Positions 31,148-40,423 of a stretch of DNA of 64,000 nucleotides are shown here, piece after piece. The translations under genes were made by a program, and so were the position numbers. The stretch is taken from positions 372,001 through 436,000 of the forward strand of contig NZ_KZ686269.1 of NCBI RefSeq assembly GCF_003029735.1. Direction: 5' to 3'. Source of the stretch: Pedobacter yulinensis (GTDB taxonomy: Bacteria > Bacteroidota > Bacteroidia > Sphingobacteriales > Sphingobacteriaceae). The notes beneath the pieces are model-generated. The model did not search any database. It was not told the DNA's origin and saw only the letters and a list, made by a program, of their open reading frames with translations. Each line of letters opens with the position of its first letter. The stretch's first letter is position 1.

Positions 31148-32872
31148 ATGAAAGCTATTTTTCGCCTGGCCGCAACATCCTCATGTGGTCTGTTGTTGTA
31201 TGCCATACTTGCGCTTGGCGCCTGCAGACAAAAACCTGACCGCCTTCCTGAGGCTGTGGGCGGTCTGGCAGATCCGGTTATGTACGCCCTCGATGTGAAA
31301 ACTTTCCAGGACAGCAATGGCGATGGCTTCGGTGACTTCGTGGGTCTGACCAACCGGCTTGGTTACCTTGATTCATTGGGCGTCAATGTGATCTGGCTGG
31401 CCCCCTTTCAACCCGGTCCGGGGCAAGACGACGGGTATGACGCAACCGACTTTTTCGGTATTGACAAGCGTCTTGGCAATCGCGCGGCATTCCGCATGTT
31501 TCTCGAAAAAGCCCACAACCGCGGCATACGCGTCATTATGGATATTGTGCTCAACCATACATCTATCGAACATCCCTGGTTTAAAGAGGCGCAGCAAAGC
31601 CGTACATCCCGGTTCAGAAAATGGTACGTTTTTTCAAAAGAACGGCCTGATGATGCTGATGAAGGTATGGTTTTTCCAGGAGTTCAAAAGGAAACCTGGT
31701 CTTTTGACAGCGTGAGCAGAGAATATTACTTTCACCGTTTTTACAAGTTTCAGCCCGATCTGGATTATGAGAATCCTGAGGTTTTGGAAATGGCCGAGAA
31801 AGTGATCCGTTACTGGCTGGCTCAGGGCCTCGACGGTTTTCGCATGGATGCCGTACCGTTTATTATCGACGTGCCGCGCACGGGCAGCGCCAAACCGGCC
31901 CATTTGTTCCAGATCCTGGACCGGCTGGCCGGAACGGCCAGGGCGGTTAAACCCGATGTGCTCTTGCTCGCCGAGGCAAATGTAACTGAAGAAGAAAATA
32001 AAGACTACTTCGGTGAAAAAGGCGAACGCATGAACCTAATGTTCAATTTCTACGCCAACCAGTACCTGTTTTTTGCACTTTCGCAGGGCAATGCGGGCCC
32101 TTATGTCAAAGCCCTGGAGAAGTTTCGGGAGAAACCCAATGGTACTGAATGGGCTCATTTTCTGCGCAACCATGATGAGATTGACCTGGACCGGCTGACC
32201 GACTGGGAACAGGACCAGGTTTACAAACATTTCGGCCCCGGGAAGAATATGCAGCTCTATGACCGCGGCATCAGGCGCAGGCTTGCGCCCATGCTGGGTA
32301 ACCCGGCGCGCGTTGCGATGGCCTACAGCCTGTTGTTTTCCCTTCCGGGAGTGCCGGTGATCCGCTATGGCGAAGAGATCGGTATGGGAGATGACCTTTC
32401 TTTGAAGGAGCGGCTATCTGTTCGTACACCCATGCAGTGGAATAGCAGCCGCCAGGGCGGTTTTTCGGCCGCCGATTCATTGGTGCGCCCTGTTATTGCA
32501 CAGGGGCCTTATGGTTATCGTAAACTCAATGTTCAGCAACAGTTATTGCTACCAAACTCTTTGCTGAACCAGGTAAGAACCATGATTCGCAGCAGAAAAC
32601 AAGTCGCAGGCTTTTTCAGGCAGGAGTGGAGGGCAGAGACGCTCGCTTCAGGCGCTGTCTTGATGATGCGTTATCTTAAGGGCGGGCAGAGCTTGCTGAC
32701 GCTGCACAATTTTTCTGATCAGCCCGTCGAAGTACGTGTGCCCGGCTCGGCAAGCCTCTTTAAAGACAGCAAGCAAATTTTTTCGTTGGCCAGAGCTGCT
32801 ATCGGAACGGATGGGAGCGTAGCACTGCCTGCTTTTGGTTCCGTATGGTACATTTCGGGAAAACCGCAATAG
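31148..32872 (+). CDS. secreted GH13 alpha-glucosidase/amylase-type lipoprotein
   Basis: The 574-residue protein has a lipoprotein signal (LLLYAILALGACRQ) and a GH13 barrel: FGDFVGLTNRLGYLDSLGVN (first strand region), DIVLNHTS, the nucleophile Asp in DGFRMDAVPF, the acid Glu in LLAEANV and the third acidic residue in RNHDEID, then a C-terminal beta domain. The barrel resembles trehalose synthase or neopullulanase-like GH13 members, so it probably cleaves or rearranges alpha-glucans in the periplasm or outer membrane. The frame is open to 31091, inside the upstream regulator gene; MKAIFRL is chosen because the signal follows directly. It starts 28 bp after the regulator gene and may be co-transcribed. 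Confidence 0.85.
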   Translation: MKAIFRLAATSSCGLLLYAILALGACRQKPDRLPEAVGGLADPVMYALDVKTFQDSNGDGFGDFVGLTNRLGYLDSLGVNVIWLAPFQPGPGQDDGYDATDFFGIDKRLGNRAAFRMFLEKAHNRGIRVIMDIVLNHTSIEHPWFKEAQQSRTSRFRKWYVFSKERPDDADEGMVFPGVQKETWSFDSVSREYYFHRFYKFQPDLDYENPEVLEMAEKVIRYWLAQGLDGFRMDAVPFIIDVPRTGSAKPAHLFQILDRLAGTARAVKPDVLLLAEANVTEEENKDYFGEKGERMNLMFNFYANQYLFFALSQGNAGPYVKALEKFREKPNGTEWAHFLRNHDEIDLDRLTDWEQDQVYKHFGPGKNMQLYDRGIRRRLAPMLGNPARVAMAYSLLFSLPGVPVIRYGEEIGMGDDLSLKERLSVRTPMQWNSSRQGGFSAADSLVRPVIAQGPYGYRKLNVQQQLLLPNSLLNQVRTMIRSRKQVAGFFRQEWRAETLASGAVLMMRYLKGGQSLLTLHNFSDQPVEVRVPGSASLFKDSKQIFSLARAAIGTDGSVALPAFGSVWYISGKPQ

Positions 32873-32876
32873 GTTG

Positions 32877-34463
32877 TCAGGTATTGTCGATTTCAATACG
32901 CACGGTTGTTCCGGTCTTTACGGCGCGTGTGATCTGCATGTTTCCGCCGTACAGGCCAATGCGGTTATCAATCCCATCAAGGCCTGATCCCGGCACCCGG
33001 GCTTCATGCAATGTTGTTATAAAACCTGTCCCGTCATCGGTAACGTAAATTTCAATCTTTGCGCTGGTCTGCCTGAGCATGATGTCGACCTGAGTTGCCG
33101 AGGCGTGTTTGATGCAGTTGTTCACCAGTTCCAGTACAACGCGGAATATATTCGTTTCGAGTGCCGGCGACAGCCGGCTGTTAAACCCCACCAGGCGGGC
33201 GCGAATCTGCAGGCCGGCATTCGACAGCCTTGTGGCCAGTTCTTCGACGGCTGCAGGCAGACCGAAGTCGATGAGAATGGAGGGGGCCAGTTCGAACGAG
33301 ATGTTGCGGGTCAGCCTGATCGCCTGCTGCATCAATTGTTTGATCTCTTTTAATGCCGCTTCTGATTTCTTGCCGGTAACCTGCCCCAGCTTGATCTGAA
33401 TTCCATAGAGCAACTGGCTTACGCTGTCGTGCAATGCGGCACTGATCCGGTTCCGTTCTTTTTCCTCGGCGGCATGCCTTGCCATAACGAGGGCGCGCAG
33501 GTGTTCGCCTGCAACTTTTTCCTCCTGTGTCTGCCGCGCTTTCTGCTCGGTCACGTCAGTCATAATCCCACTCAGTATTTGCTGCCCCCCAAAGTTTTCT
33601 CCCAGGCTCCCGTTTACCCAGATGTATCGGCCCGCGAGCAGATCGCAATCAAAGCAATACGTTGCATCAATGCGCAGGTCGAACAATGCAGTTTTGCAGT
33701 CCTGCTCGAACCTGGGCCGGTCTGCCGGATCAAGCATGGCTGCAACAACCTGGAAGTCAATACTTTTTTGTGGTATTACGCCCAATTTTCTAGCAAGGAT
33801 CTGGTCAAACACAAACGTCATGTCTGACACATTGAGTTCCCAGGCGCCGGAGTTTGAGGCGTCCAGTGCAAGTGCAAGCCGATGGCTGGTCTTCATTAGA
33901 TCCTGTTTTACAAGTATGGTACTGGTAATGTCGGTCAGGGCAATGTAACACTGGTTAACCGCCCGGATAACAATGCCTTCTGCCTGTACGAAGACCTGGC
34001 CTCTACCCTGGGTCTGCACCCGGAACTGGCAATTTTCTTTGACACCGGAAGAAACTAATTTTTTAAGGAACAGGTAATAGACATTACGCTCCTCTTCGAA
34101 GATGAGGTTATACAGGCGTTTTCCAATGAGTTCGCCCTTTGTACGGCCAAAGAGGTCTGCGGCTGCACTGTTGAGCTCTTCTATTTCACCCTTGAGCCCG
34201 GTAATGATGTAACCTACGGGCGCCAGATCGTAAATGCCCGCAAAGCGCTGCTGCTGGAGTTCGAGCTGCTCGTTGGCCAGCATCAGCTCATCATTCTGCA
34301 TCTGCAGCTCGACCTGGTAGGTCTGCAGTTCCTGGAACATGTGCGCAACCCGTTCCTGATCGGCCAGCGAAGAATCGGGAGCGAATTTGTTGGGTACGGC
34401 CATGGTTTGTGACTGTAGTTTCCCGAGGTTTTTCTGCGCCGCATTTTTTTTCGGGTCTTTCAC
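32877..34463 (-). CDS. PAS sensor histidine kinase, HisKA_3 (NarL-partner) type
   Basis: The 528-residue protein has an N-terminal coiled coil (about 40-80), two PAS domains (about 85-190 and 205-315, GIYDLAPVGYIITGLKGEIE and ASNSGAWELNVSD) and a HisKA_3 dimerisation domain with SAALHDSVSQLLYGIQIKLG (phospho-acceptor His), then a HATPase domain (VLELVNNCIKHA, DDGTGF, GLDGIDNRI). No membrane helices, so the signal is cytoplasmic. Such kinases pair with NarL-type regulators, of which two orphans are in this window. It starts 1 bp after the stop of the CheB-CheR hybrid, so both act in one pathway. Confidence 0.9.
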   Translation of the reverse strand: MKDPKKNAAQKNLGKLQSQTMAVPNKFAPDSSLADQERVAHMFQELQTYQVELQMQNDELMLANEQLELQQQRFAGIYDLAPVGYIITGLKGEIEELNSAAADLFGRTKGELIGKRLYNLIFEEERNVYYLFLKKLVSSGVKENCQFRVQTQGRGQVFVQAEGIVIRAVNQCYIALTDITSTILVKQDLMKTSHRLALALDASNSGAWELNVSDMTFVFDQILARKLGVIPQKSIDFQVVAAMLDPADRPRFEQDCKTALFDLRIDATYCFDCDLLAGRYIWVNGSLGENFGGQQILSGIMTDVTEQKARQTQEEKVAGEHLRALVMARHAAEEKERNRISAALHDSVSQLLYGIQIKLGQVTGKKSEAALKEIKQLMQQAIRLTRNISFELAPSILIDFGLPAAVEELATRLSNAGLQIRARLVGFNSRLSPALETNIFRVVLELVNNCIKHASATQVDIMLRQTSAKIEIYVTDDGTGFITTLHEARVPGSGLDGIDNRIGLYGGNMQITRAVKTGTTVRIEIDNT

Positions 34464-34464
34464 C

Positions 34465-37368
34465 TTATTCCTCCTCTATCATGATTGTATAAAAAACCGG
34501 CCCGGCAAACTCTTCATTCACAAACGGGTTTGCAAATAAGTTAAATACAGTGCCGCCCTGGCGCAGTTTCATTTGTAAGGGCAGCGTCGCTTCTAACAGC
34601 TCCTTTCGCAGTGCAACCGCATCGGCTTCAGGAAAATATCTCTTTACAAGATCGTCAAATTTCCCGCCAGGCTGCGCTGCTTCCGTAAACATCTGCACAA
34701 AATACAAATTTGCCCAGGTCACCGCGAGCCGCGAATCGAGTACCGCTCCCGGCATTTTCAACTGTGCCATCACGCTTCCTGCATAGTTTCGCAGCGAGTC
34801 AATGCGAAACTCCATTTTTTTGTAAGACGTAATTGCCGTAAATGTGATCACAGCGCCCGAGATAAAATTGTCGGTCGTGCGGTACGGCATCACCCTTACC
34901 CTGAACCATTCGTTGTTACGGGTTCTTATTTCTATTTCTTTCGTGTTGAGCTTATTGATTACCTCGCGGGACGTTTCTTCGAGCAGCGCATAGTCGAAAT
35001 TTGCCACGATGTCTGAAAGTGCCCTTCCGATATCTGCAGGTATGATGTTGAACAGGCTCTTGATCTGAGGCGTAAAGCGCAGGATCTGCAGCTCATTGTT
35101 CAGGAAGATCGTACCGATCTCGGTGGCGTCGAGCAGGTTTTTCATGTCGTTGTTCAGCCGGCCCAGCTCTTCGGCTTTAGCCTGGTACTGCACGTTCACC
35201 GTCATCAGTTCCTCGTTAAGCGACTGCATTTCTTCTTTCGTTGTGAGCGACTCTTCGTTGGTACTCTGAAGTTCCTCGTTGGTGCTTTGCAGTTCCTCAT
35301 TGGTCGATTTCAGCTCCTCGAGCGAGGTCTCCATCTGCTCGATGGTGCTATGAAGCTGCTGTTTCGTGTACACCAGCTCTTTCTCCATTTCCTCGATCTG
35401 CCGGCTGGAAGTTTCAGGCTTGCCAGGTCTCCGGTTTGTTTTTTTTACCGGTCCGAGGTCTTCGATTACAAGCAGCATCAAACCGCGCATGCCTGAATCT
35501 TCCAGCGGGCTTGCATGCAGGCGCAGCAGCCTGACCTCATTGCCTTCTTTAGTTTTCACGTCGTTGATGCTGACAAGCCCGCGTTGCACATGGGCCTGGT
35601 GTATCACATTGCCGAGCACATAGCGGAGGTCTTCCCTGGCCATTTTGTGAATGTTCATGACCGCTTCACCGCGGGGCAGCTGCAAAAAGTTTCCCGACTT
35701 TCCGCTGCTGTAGAGAATGTCGCCGTGGTCATTTAGTAAGATGGATGTGGGTGTAAACTGATCAAGCACGATCTTATTAAAGGCATCAGCCACCGAATTT
35801 TTTTTCGGCCGGTAATCGGTCTCTTCCGCCCGCGATACGGCTGCGTTCGGCCGGGTGATATGGAAAGGAAAGTCGATCATCTTGTTCAGCGTCGCGCTGC
35901 CTTCTTTCCTTTCAAAAATTTTCCACTTCGGGTCGGCAGCAGCAAAGAGTTCTGTAAAACCACCAATGGTTTCTGCCGGACCCATAAACATGATACCCTT
36001 GTTAACCAACGAATAATGGAAGATCGGCATGATCTTGCGCTGTAATTCTCCGGTCAGATAGATCATCACGTTGCGGCAGCAGAGCAGGTCAACCCGGGTA
36101 AAAGGCGCATCTTTGATCAGATTGTGCTGGGCAAAAACGATCATTTCGCGCAATTCTTTTTTGACACGGTAACCTTCATCTTCTTTGATAAAAAATCGAG
36201 CCAGCCGTTGTTCCGACACATCGGCTACGATGTTGCCACGGTAAATACCCAGCCGTGCGTGTTCAACAGCAGCACCGTCCAGGTCGGTAGCAAAGACCTG
36301 TATCTTAGGCTGCCTGGGCAGTTTCAGTGCTTCAACACATTCAATAAGCAGCATGGCCACCGAGTAGGCTTCTTCGCCGGTCGAACATCCCGCTACCCAC
36401 GCACGTACCGGCTCTCCACTCTTTTTATGGGGAAGGAGTTGTGTAATCCGGTTTTTCAGGGAATCAAATGCTGCCGCATCCCGGAAGAATTTGGTAACAC
36501 CAATGAGCAGCTCATTGAAAAGGATCTCGGTCTCGGGCGGGTTCTCACGCAAATAGGTGACATAGTGAACGTAGTCGGGCAATTGATGAAAAGCCACCCG
36601 GCGGTCAATTCGCCTGATAATTGTGCTTTTTTTATACAAAGAAAAGTCATGCCCGGTCTGCGACCGCAGCAGCATCAGGATTTTTTGAACAGAAGTGCTG
36701 TTCCTGATCTCGGTTCGGGCCTGCTCTGACGGCTCTTCTGAGAGGACGGGATGATTTACATACTGGATCAGTTTGAGGGGCATTTCTTCGGGAGAGAGCA
36801 CGTAATCGACCAGGTTCGTTCCAATGGCAGCATTAGGCATACTGCTGTAACGTGCGCCTTCCGGATCCTCGACCATGGCCATTCCCAGTTTTTCTTTGAT
36901 CATTCTGACTCCCGTTTCGCCGTCCGAGCCCATTCCAGAGAAAATAATGGCCACTGCGCGGTTCCATTGGTCATCAGCAAGGCTTTGCAGGAAATAGTCT
37001 ATAGGCTGCCTGTACCCATTTGGTTTTGAAGCGCCCAGCAGGAGCAATTTGCGATTGTGTATGCCCAGGTCCCGGTCGGGCGGAATAATATAGACATGGT
37101 CAGGCTCGACCTGCACGCCATCGGCGACCTCATGCACGGGCATGGGTGTAAAGTTCCGGAAAATTTCCGCCAGCTGCCCCTGGTGGTCTGCGGCAAGGTG
37201 CATGACAATGATAAAAGCCATGCCGCTATCTGCAGGCATGTGTGTGAAAAATTTTTCAATGGAGGCGACTGCACCCGCCGAGCCCCCGATGCCAATAATG
37301 GGAAAAGATTTTCCTTTCGTTATTTTGACTGCGCCGTCTTGCTTAATTTTTTCTGTTTTCTTTGTCAC
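34465..37368 (-). CDS. CheB-CheR-PAS hybrid signalling protein
   Basis: The 967-residue chain starts with a CheB methylesterase domain (about 20-210: GIGGSAGAVASIEKFF with the catalytic Ser, IVMHLAADHQGQLAEIF with His, SGMGSDGETG with Asp). It continues with a CheR methyltransferase (about 225-490: VAGCSTGEEAYSVAM, CCRNVMIYLT), then a long coiled coil (about 670-760) with repeats of STNEELQ, and a PAS domain to the end (about 770-870) plus a second PAS-like part. No receiver domain is present. Such hybrids occur in many bacteria outside chemotaxis and often partner with a kinase; one follows directly. Confidence 0.92.
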   Translation of the reverse strand: MTKKTEKIKQDGAVKITKGKSFPIIGIGGSAGAVASIEKFFTHMPADSGMAFIIVMHLAADHQGQLAEIFRNFTPMPVHEVADGVQVEPDHVYIIPPDRDLGIHNRKLLLLGASKPNGYRQPIDYFLQSLADDQWNRAVAIIFSGMGSDGETGVRMIKEKLGMAMVEDPEGARYSSMPNAAIGTNLVDYVLSPEEMPLKLIQYVNHPVLSEEPSEQARTEIRNSTSVQKILMLLRSQTGHDFSLYKKSTIIRRIDRRVAFHQLPDYVHYVTYLRENPPETEILFNELLIGVTKFFRDAAAFDSLKNRITQLLPHKKSGEPVRAWVAGCSTGEEAYSVAMLLIECVEALKLPRQPKIQVFATDLDGAAVEHARLGIYRGNIVADVSEQRLARFFIKEDEGYRVKKELREMIVFAQHNLIKDAPFTRVDLLCCRNVMIYLTGELQRKIMPIFHYSLVNKGIMFMGPAETIGGFTELFAAADPKWKIFERKEGSATLNKMIDFPFHITRPNAAVSRAEETDYRPKKNSVADAFNKIVLDQFTPTSILLNDHGDILYSSGKSGNFLQLPRGEAVMNIHKMAREDLRYVLGNVIHQAHVQRGLVSINDVKTKEGNEVRLLRLHASPLEDSGMRGLMLLVIEDLGPVKKTNRRPGKPETSSRQIEEMEKELVYTKQQLHSTIEQMETSLEELKSTNEELQSTNEELQSTNEESLTTKEEMQSLNEELMTVNVQYQAKAEELGRLNNDMKNLLDATEIGTIFLNNELQILRFTPQIKSLFNIIPADIGRALSDIVANFDYALLEETSREVINKLNTKEIEIRTRNNEWFRVRVMPYRTTDNFISGAVITFTAITSYKKMEFRIDSLRNYAGSVMAQLKMPGAVLDSRLAVTWANLYFVQMFTEAAQPGGKFDDLVKRYFPEADAVALRKELLEATLPLQMKLRQGGTVFNLFANPFVNEEFAGPVFYTIMIEEE

Positions 37369-37407
37369 GCCTGTAATGTGGATTTATTCGTGTTGCGGAC
37401 CGTAAAA

Positions 37408-37935
37408 CTAACCATAAAAAGCCGGCTGCCCGCCATCTGTTTCCAGATCTGTTAGCTGTGCAGGTCTCGAAGCGTTTGGTACGTACTTGCCTGTCTGTCC
37501 CACTGTTGCCAGCGGGAACCGGATGAGGATTCGGGTACCGCCCTTTTCGGGACAGGTAATTGTCAGGCTGCCGTCTAAAAGCGCAACCCTTCCTGCAATC
37601 GACCTCAGCCCAATGCCGCGGGTTGAAGAATCATTCCTGAGGCTTTTTCGTTGTCTGCAACGCGTTCTGCAAACGGTCTTCATCTACATCCAAACTGAGG
37701 TCGGCCCGGCTCGCCCGGGCATGTTTCACCACGTTCATGACCAGCTCCTGCAGCATGTGCAGTTCGCCGGGTTTCCCGCATGGCCTGACCAACCAGTTCT
37801 TCCAGCTGGATGGTGCTGCGTTTCCAGGCCTGTTCATCGCGACCGATCTTTTGATTGTTCAGACGCCTAAGGCCGATTTTAGTGGCGTACAGCAACTGGC
37901 CCAGCCCATTGTGCAGGTTTTCAAAAAGCCGCCGC
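37408..37935 (-). pseudogene. decayed HisKA_3 histidine kinase fragment
   Basis: Pieces of one kinase lie on the minus strand in different frames. RLFENLHNGLGQLLYATKIG (about 37870-37935) is the phospho-acceptor region. A stretch with LHMLQELVMNVVKHARASRA (about 37675-37760) is the N box. RGIGLRSIAGRVALLDGSL and GGTRILIRFPL (about 37495-37625) is the end of the ATP-binding domain. At least two frameshifts separate them, and the sensor part upstream is missing. It is probably an inactivated gene once paired with a nearby response regulator. Confidence 0.75.
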
Positions 37936-38188
37936 GTTCGGCAAACAAGCCGTCAGCGGCCGCGCATCGAGCAGATCGCTGGCAGGCGATGTGGCAGAAT
38001 CTCACAAAACGGTTGGTGAATGCACAGGTTCGTTTTTTTAAAGAACGAAATTATTCCCCGGTTGTTTAAAAGGCCGGCAGTTCGCGAACGTGGGAATCGC
38101 TGTACATTGGGTAGTCAACACGTAAAAACAGGTAGAACGGCTGGCTTTATGGGCAGGATTAAAAGTAAATTTGTTCACTGAACTGCCT
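37936..38188. other. intergenic sequence between the decayed kinase and a response regulator
   Basis: I see no gene here. Remnants of the kinase may continue into it, and the promoter of the rightward response regulator must be near 38130-38188. Confidence 0.35.
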
Positions 38189-38602
38189 ATGCCCGAAGAA
38201 CCAGCACTTTTTGACCTGCATGGCCGCCCGCCGCGCATCCTACTGGTCGAAGATGACCCTGCATTGTCAGAAATCCTGAGCGAACTGTTTGCTGACGAGG
38301 GCCTGGAGCTGGCGTGCTTGTCTGAGACGACCGATATCATCCCGGCCATAGAACAGTTCTGTCCCGACCTGGTGCTGCTCGATTATTTGCTCCCGTTGAC
38401 AAATGGCGGTGAGCTGTGCAGCCAGATCAAAAATCATAGCAGTACGCGTACGCTGCCTGTAATCATCTATTCGGCATTTCCCCGACTGCTGATGTCTATA
38501 GGTGGCTATGGCTGCGACCGTTTTCTGGAGAAACCTTTTGACCTGAAAAATCTGCTTTGCCAGGTCAGGGAAGTGCTGGCCGGAAAGCGACAGCTATTCT
38601 GA
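38189..38602 (+). CDS. single-domain response regulator (CheY-like)
   Basis: The 137-residue protein is one receiver domain with an 11-residue N-terminal extension: acidic EDD (about residues 21-23), phospho-acceptor Asp65 in LVLLDYLLP, Ser/Thr in IIYSAFP and Lys in FLEKPFD. It has no output domain, so it acts by protein contact, for example as a phosphate relay or within the CheB-CheR/PAS pathway. The frame also has a TTG at 38171, but the ATG at 38189 is preferred. Confidence 0.85.
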   Translation: MPEEPALFDLHGRPPRILLVEDDPALSEILSELFADEGLELACLSETTDIIPAIEQFCPDLVLLDYLLPLTNGGELCSQIKNHSSTRTLPVIIYSAFPRLLMSIGGYGCDRFLEKPFDLKNLLCQVREVLAGKRQLF

Positions 38603-38693
38603 TCCGGAAAGCGGGTGGCAACTACCCGTTTTTCAATGTTTTCGAAACAATGTGTCGTTTTCCTTGTGGTAATTTAAACTTAAAAGCATCACC

Positions 38694-38930
38694 ATGGAAA
38701 CAGGAAACAGTCAACACGAAGAAGGCCGGCTGGCCGAAATGATCGAAGATCAAACCGCTAAAATTCCCTCAGACGTTTATTTATGGGCCGCACTTGGCTC
38801 AATGGGTGTCTCACTTGCACTTAAATGCATGGGCCATAAGCACAATGCACTCTTTATTGGCCAGTGGGCAGCACCTTTCCTGCTGCTGGGCATTTATAAC
38901 AAGATCGTCAAGACGCAGGGTCATGACTAA
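38694..38930 (+). CDS. small membrane protein, 78 aa
   Basis: The N-terminal third is polar (NSQHEEGRLAEMIEDQTAKI), followed by two hydrophobic helices, VYLWAALGSMGVSLALKCMG and ALFIGQWAAPFLLLGIYNKI, forming a hairpin, and a basic tail. Function unknown; short proteins of this form are frequent in Bacteroidota. A terminator follows at 38940. Confidence 0.6.
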   Translation: METGNSQHEEGRLAEMIEDQTAKIPSDVYLWAALGSMGVSLALKCMGHKHNALFIGQWAAPFLLLGIYNKIVKTQGHD

Positions 38931-38939
38931 AGTCTTTTC

Positions 38940-38968
38940 GGCGCGCGCCTCCGGGCCGCGCCTTTTTT
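38940..38968 (+). terminator. intrinsic terminator
   Basis: GGCGCG (38940-38945) pairs with CGCGCC (38957-38962), with an inner GCC/GGC pair, followed by six T. It follows the 78-residue gene by 9 bp. Confidence 0.75.
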
Positions 38969-39212
38969 ATTTCTCTGCCTGATCCCCTTCCCGGATCGGC
39001 CTAACCCCGCAACAGTCCCCAGACATTCATTGGCCTCCACTGGCGCAACAAGTACCCAAACGCTTGCGTCTTTTACGGCTTTTGGTGCCCTGTAAACTAC
39101 GCAAAAAGGCATACTAAAGCGTTTAGGCTGTGTTTCGAGAAAAAACCCTTTCTGTCCGAACGAAACGTTCCCCCGGGTTAAACGTTCCTATCATATCCTA
39201 AAATTACTACAA
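38969..39212. other. intergenic region upstream of the glycan operon
   Basis: No gene seen. It probably contains the promoter of the heptose/glycan operon. TAAAATTA near 39200 is AT-rich, but I could not identify a reliable -33/-7 pair. Confidence 0.35.
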
Positions 39213-39476
39213 ATGGAAACGCAACATATCCCTGAACAAGGCGCCGGTGGTGGTGCTGAATCTGCTTCGAAGTTGTCCTGGCCTGATCCGTTAAATGGAC
39301 CCGGGCCGGGCGAAGAATACGATTCCCGCTCACCTGAAGAAGGCGAGACACCAGACAGCGAAGAACCAGAACGCGAACCTGAGTCAGGCGACAAGCTGGA
39401 GGGCAGCGAGCCTGAGACTGACAAGCCCGAACAGGATTTCGATGTCGACGAAAGCACCGGAGGCTCTGCACTATGA
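39213..39476 (+). CDS. disordered acidic hypothetical protein, 87 aa
   Basis: The chain consists largely of Glu, Asp, Pro, Ser and Gly (EEGETPDSEEPEREPESGDK) without hydrophobic core. It is the first gene of the glycan operon and overlaps the following glycosyltransferase by 4 bp, which argues that it is translated. It may be a regulator or scaffold, or a stress peptide carried along. Confidence 0.55.
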   Translation: METQHIPEQGAGGGAESASKLSWPDPLNGPGPGEEYDSRSPEEGETPDSEEPEREPESGDKLEGSEPETDKPEQDFDVDESTGGSAL

Positions 39477-40423
39477 AGATCTTTACCTGGCACATTCACG
39501 GCAGTTACCTGTTTTACCTTTCGCAAGGTCCGTGGGATATCTATATTCCCGTAAACGGCCGTCAGGAAGAAGGATACTATGGTCGTGGCACGACATTCCC
39601 TTTTGGTGCAAATGTGCATGAGATCCCTATAGCCGAGGTCAGGAATGCTGACTTTGACCTGATCTTGTTTCAGACGGAAAAAAACTACCTGGAAGACCAG
39701 CATGAGGTCCTTTCGCCGGAACAGAAAACGCTCCCCAAAATTTTCATTGAGCACGATCCGCCCTGGCAGCATCCTGCAGACGAACGGCATCCGGTAGAAG
39801 ACCCTGCGGTAACGGTGGTACATGTTACGCATTTTAATGCCCTCATGTGGAACAATCAAGGTTATCCGACACGTGTTATTCCTCATGGCGTCCTGGTTCC
39901 TGACTTGCCGGTGATCGAAAAAAAGAACCGGGGCATCGTGGTGATCAACAACTTGTCTGCGCGTGGCCGGATGCTTGGTGCCGACATCTTTGAAAGGGTT
40001 GCCGCACAGGTACCACTCGATCTGGTTGGCATGGGTACCGAAAACCTCGGCCTAGGCGAAGTGCTTCACCCCCAGCTGCCTGCTTTCATTTCAGGTTACC
40101 GTTTCTTTTTTAACCCGATCCGTTACACCAGCCTCGGGCTGAGCATTTGTGAAGCAATGATGTGTGGCCTTCCAATCGTTGGCCTGGCCACCACCGAGCT
40201 TGCTACCACGATCGAATCCGGGTATTCAGGTTACATTCACACGGATGTGGATTACCTGATTGACCGAATGAAATTTTTGCTTGAATATCCTGCGCAGGCA
40301 GAAAAAATGGGCGACCATGCAAAACAGGTGGCCCGGGAAAAATTTTCGATAGAGCGGTTTGCCAGCGACTGGAACAGCCTTTTTACCGAGGTAATTGAAA
40401 GATCTAAAATCAAGAGTATATGA
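39473..40423 (+). CDS. family GT1/GT4-type glycosyltransferase
   Basis: The 316-residue protein has a GT-B fold with N-terminal sequence MKIFTWHIHGSYLFYLSQGP, a middle region VVHVTHFNALMWNNQGYPTR, and the C-terminal donor-binding motif GLSICEAMMCGLPIVGLA (E-x7-like retaining signature). It transfers a sugar from a nucleotide donor; donor and acceptor cannot be read. It overlaps the next gene by 4 bp, so it works in the same pathway as the GT4-GmhA fusion and the heptose genes. Confidence 0.82.
   Translation: MKIFTWHIHGSYLFYLSQGPWDIYIPVNGRQEEGYYGRGTTFPFGANVHEIPIAEVRNADFDLILFQTEKNYLEDQHEVLSPEQKTLPKIFIEHDPPWQHPADERHPVEDPAVTVVHVTHFNALMWNNQGYPTRVIPHGVLVPDLPVIEKKNRGIVVINNLSARGRMLGADIFERVAAQVPLDLVGMGTENLGLGEVLHPQLPAFISGYRFFFNPIRYTSLGLSICEAMMCGLPIVGLATTELATTIESGYSGYIHTDVDYLIDRMKFLLEYPAQAEKMGDHAKQVAREKFSIERFASDWNSLFTEVIERSKIKSI

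Noticed and set aside
34465..37368. Repeated STNEELQ segment as a DNA repeat element
   Set aside because: It is the coiled-coil heptad repeat of the CheB-CheR hybrid, not a nucleotide repeat array.
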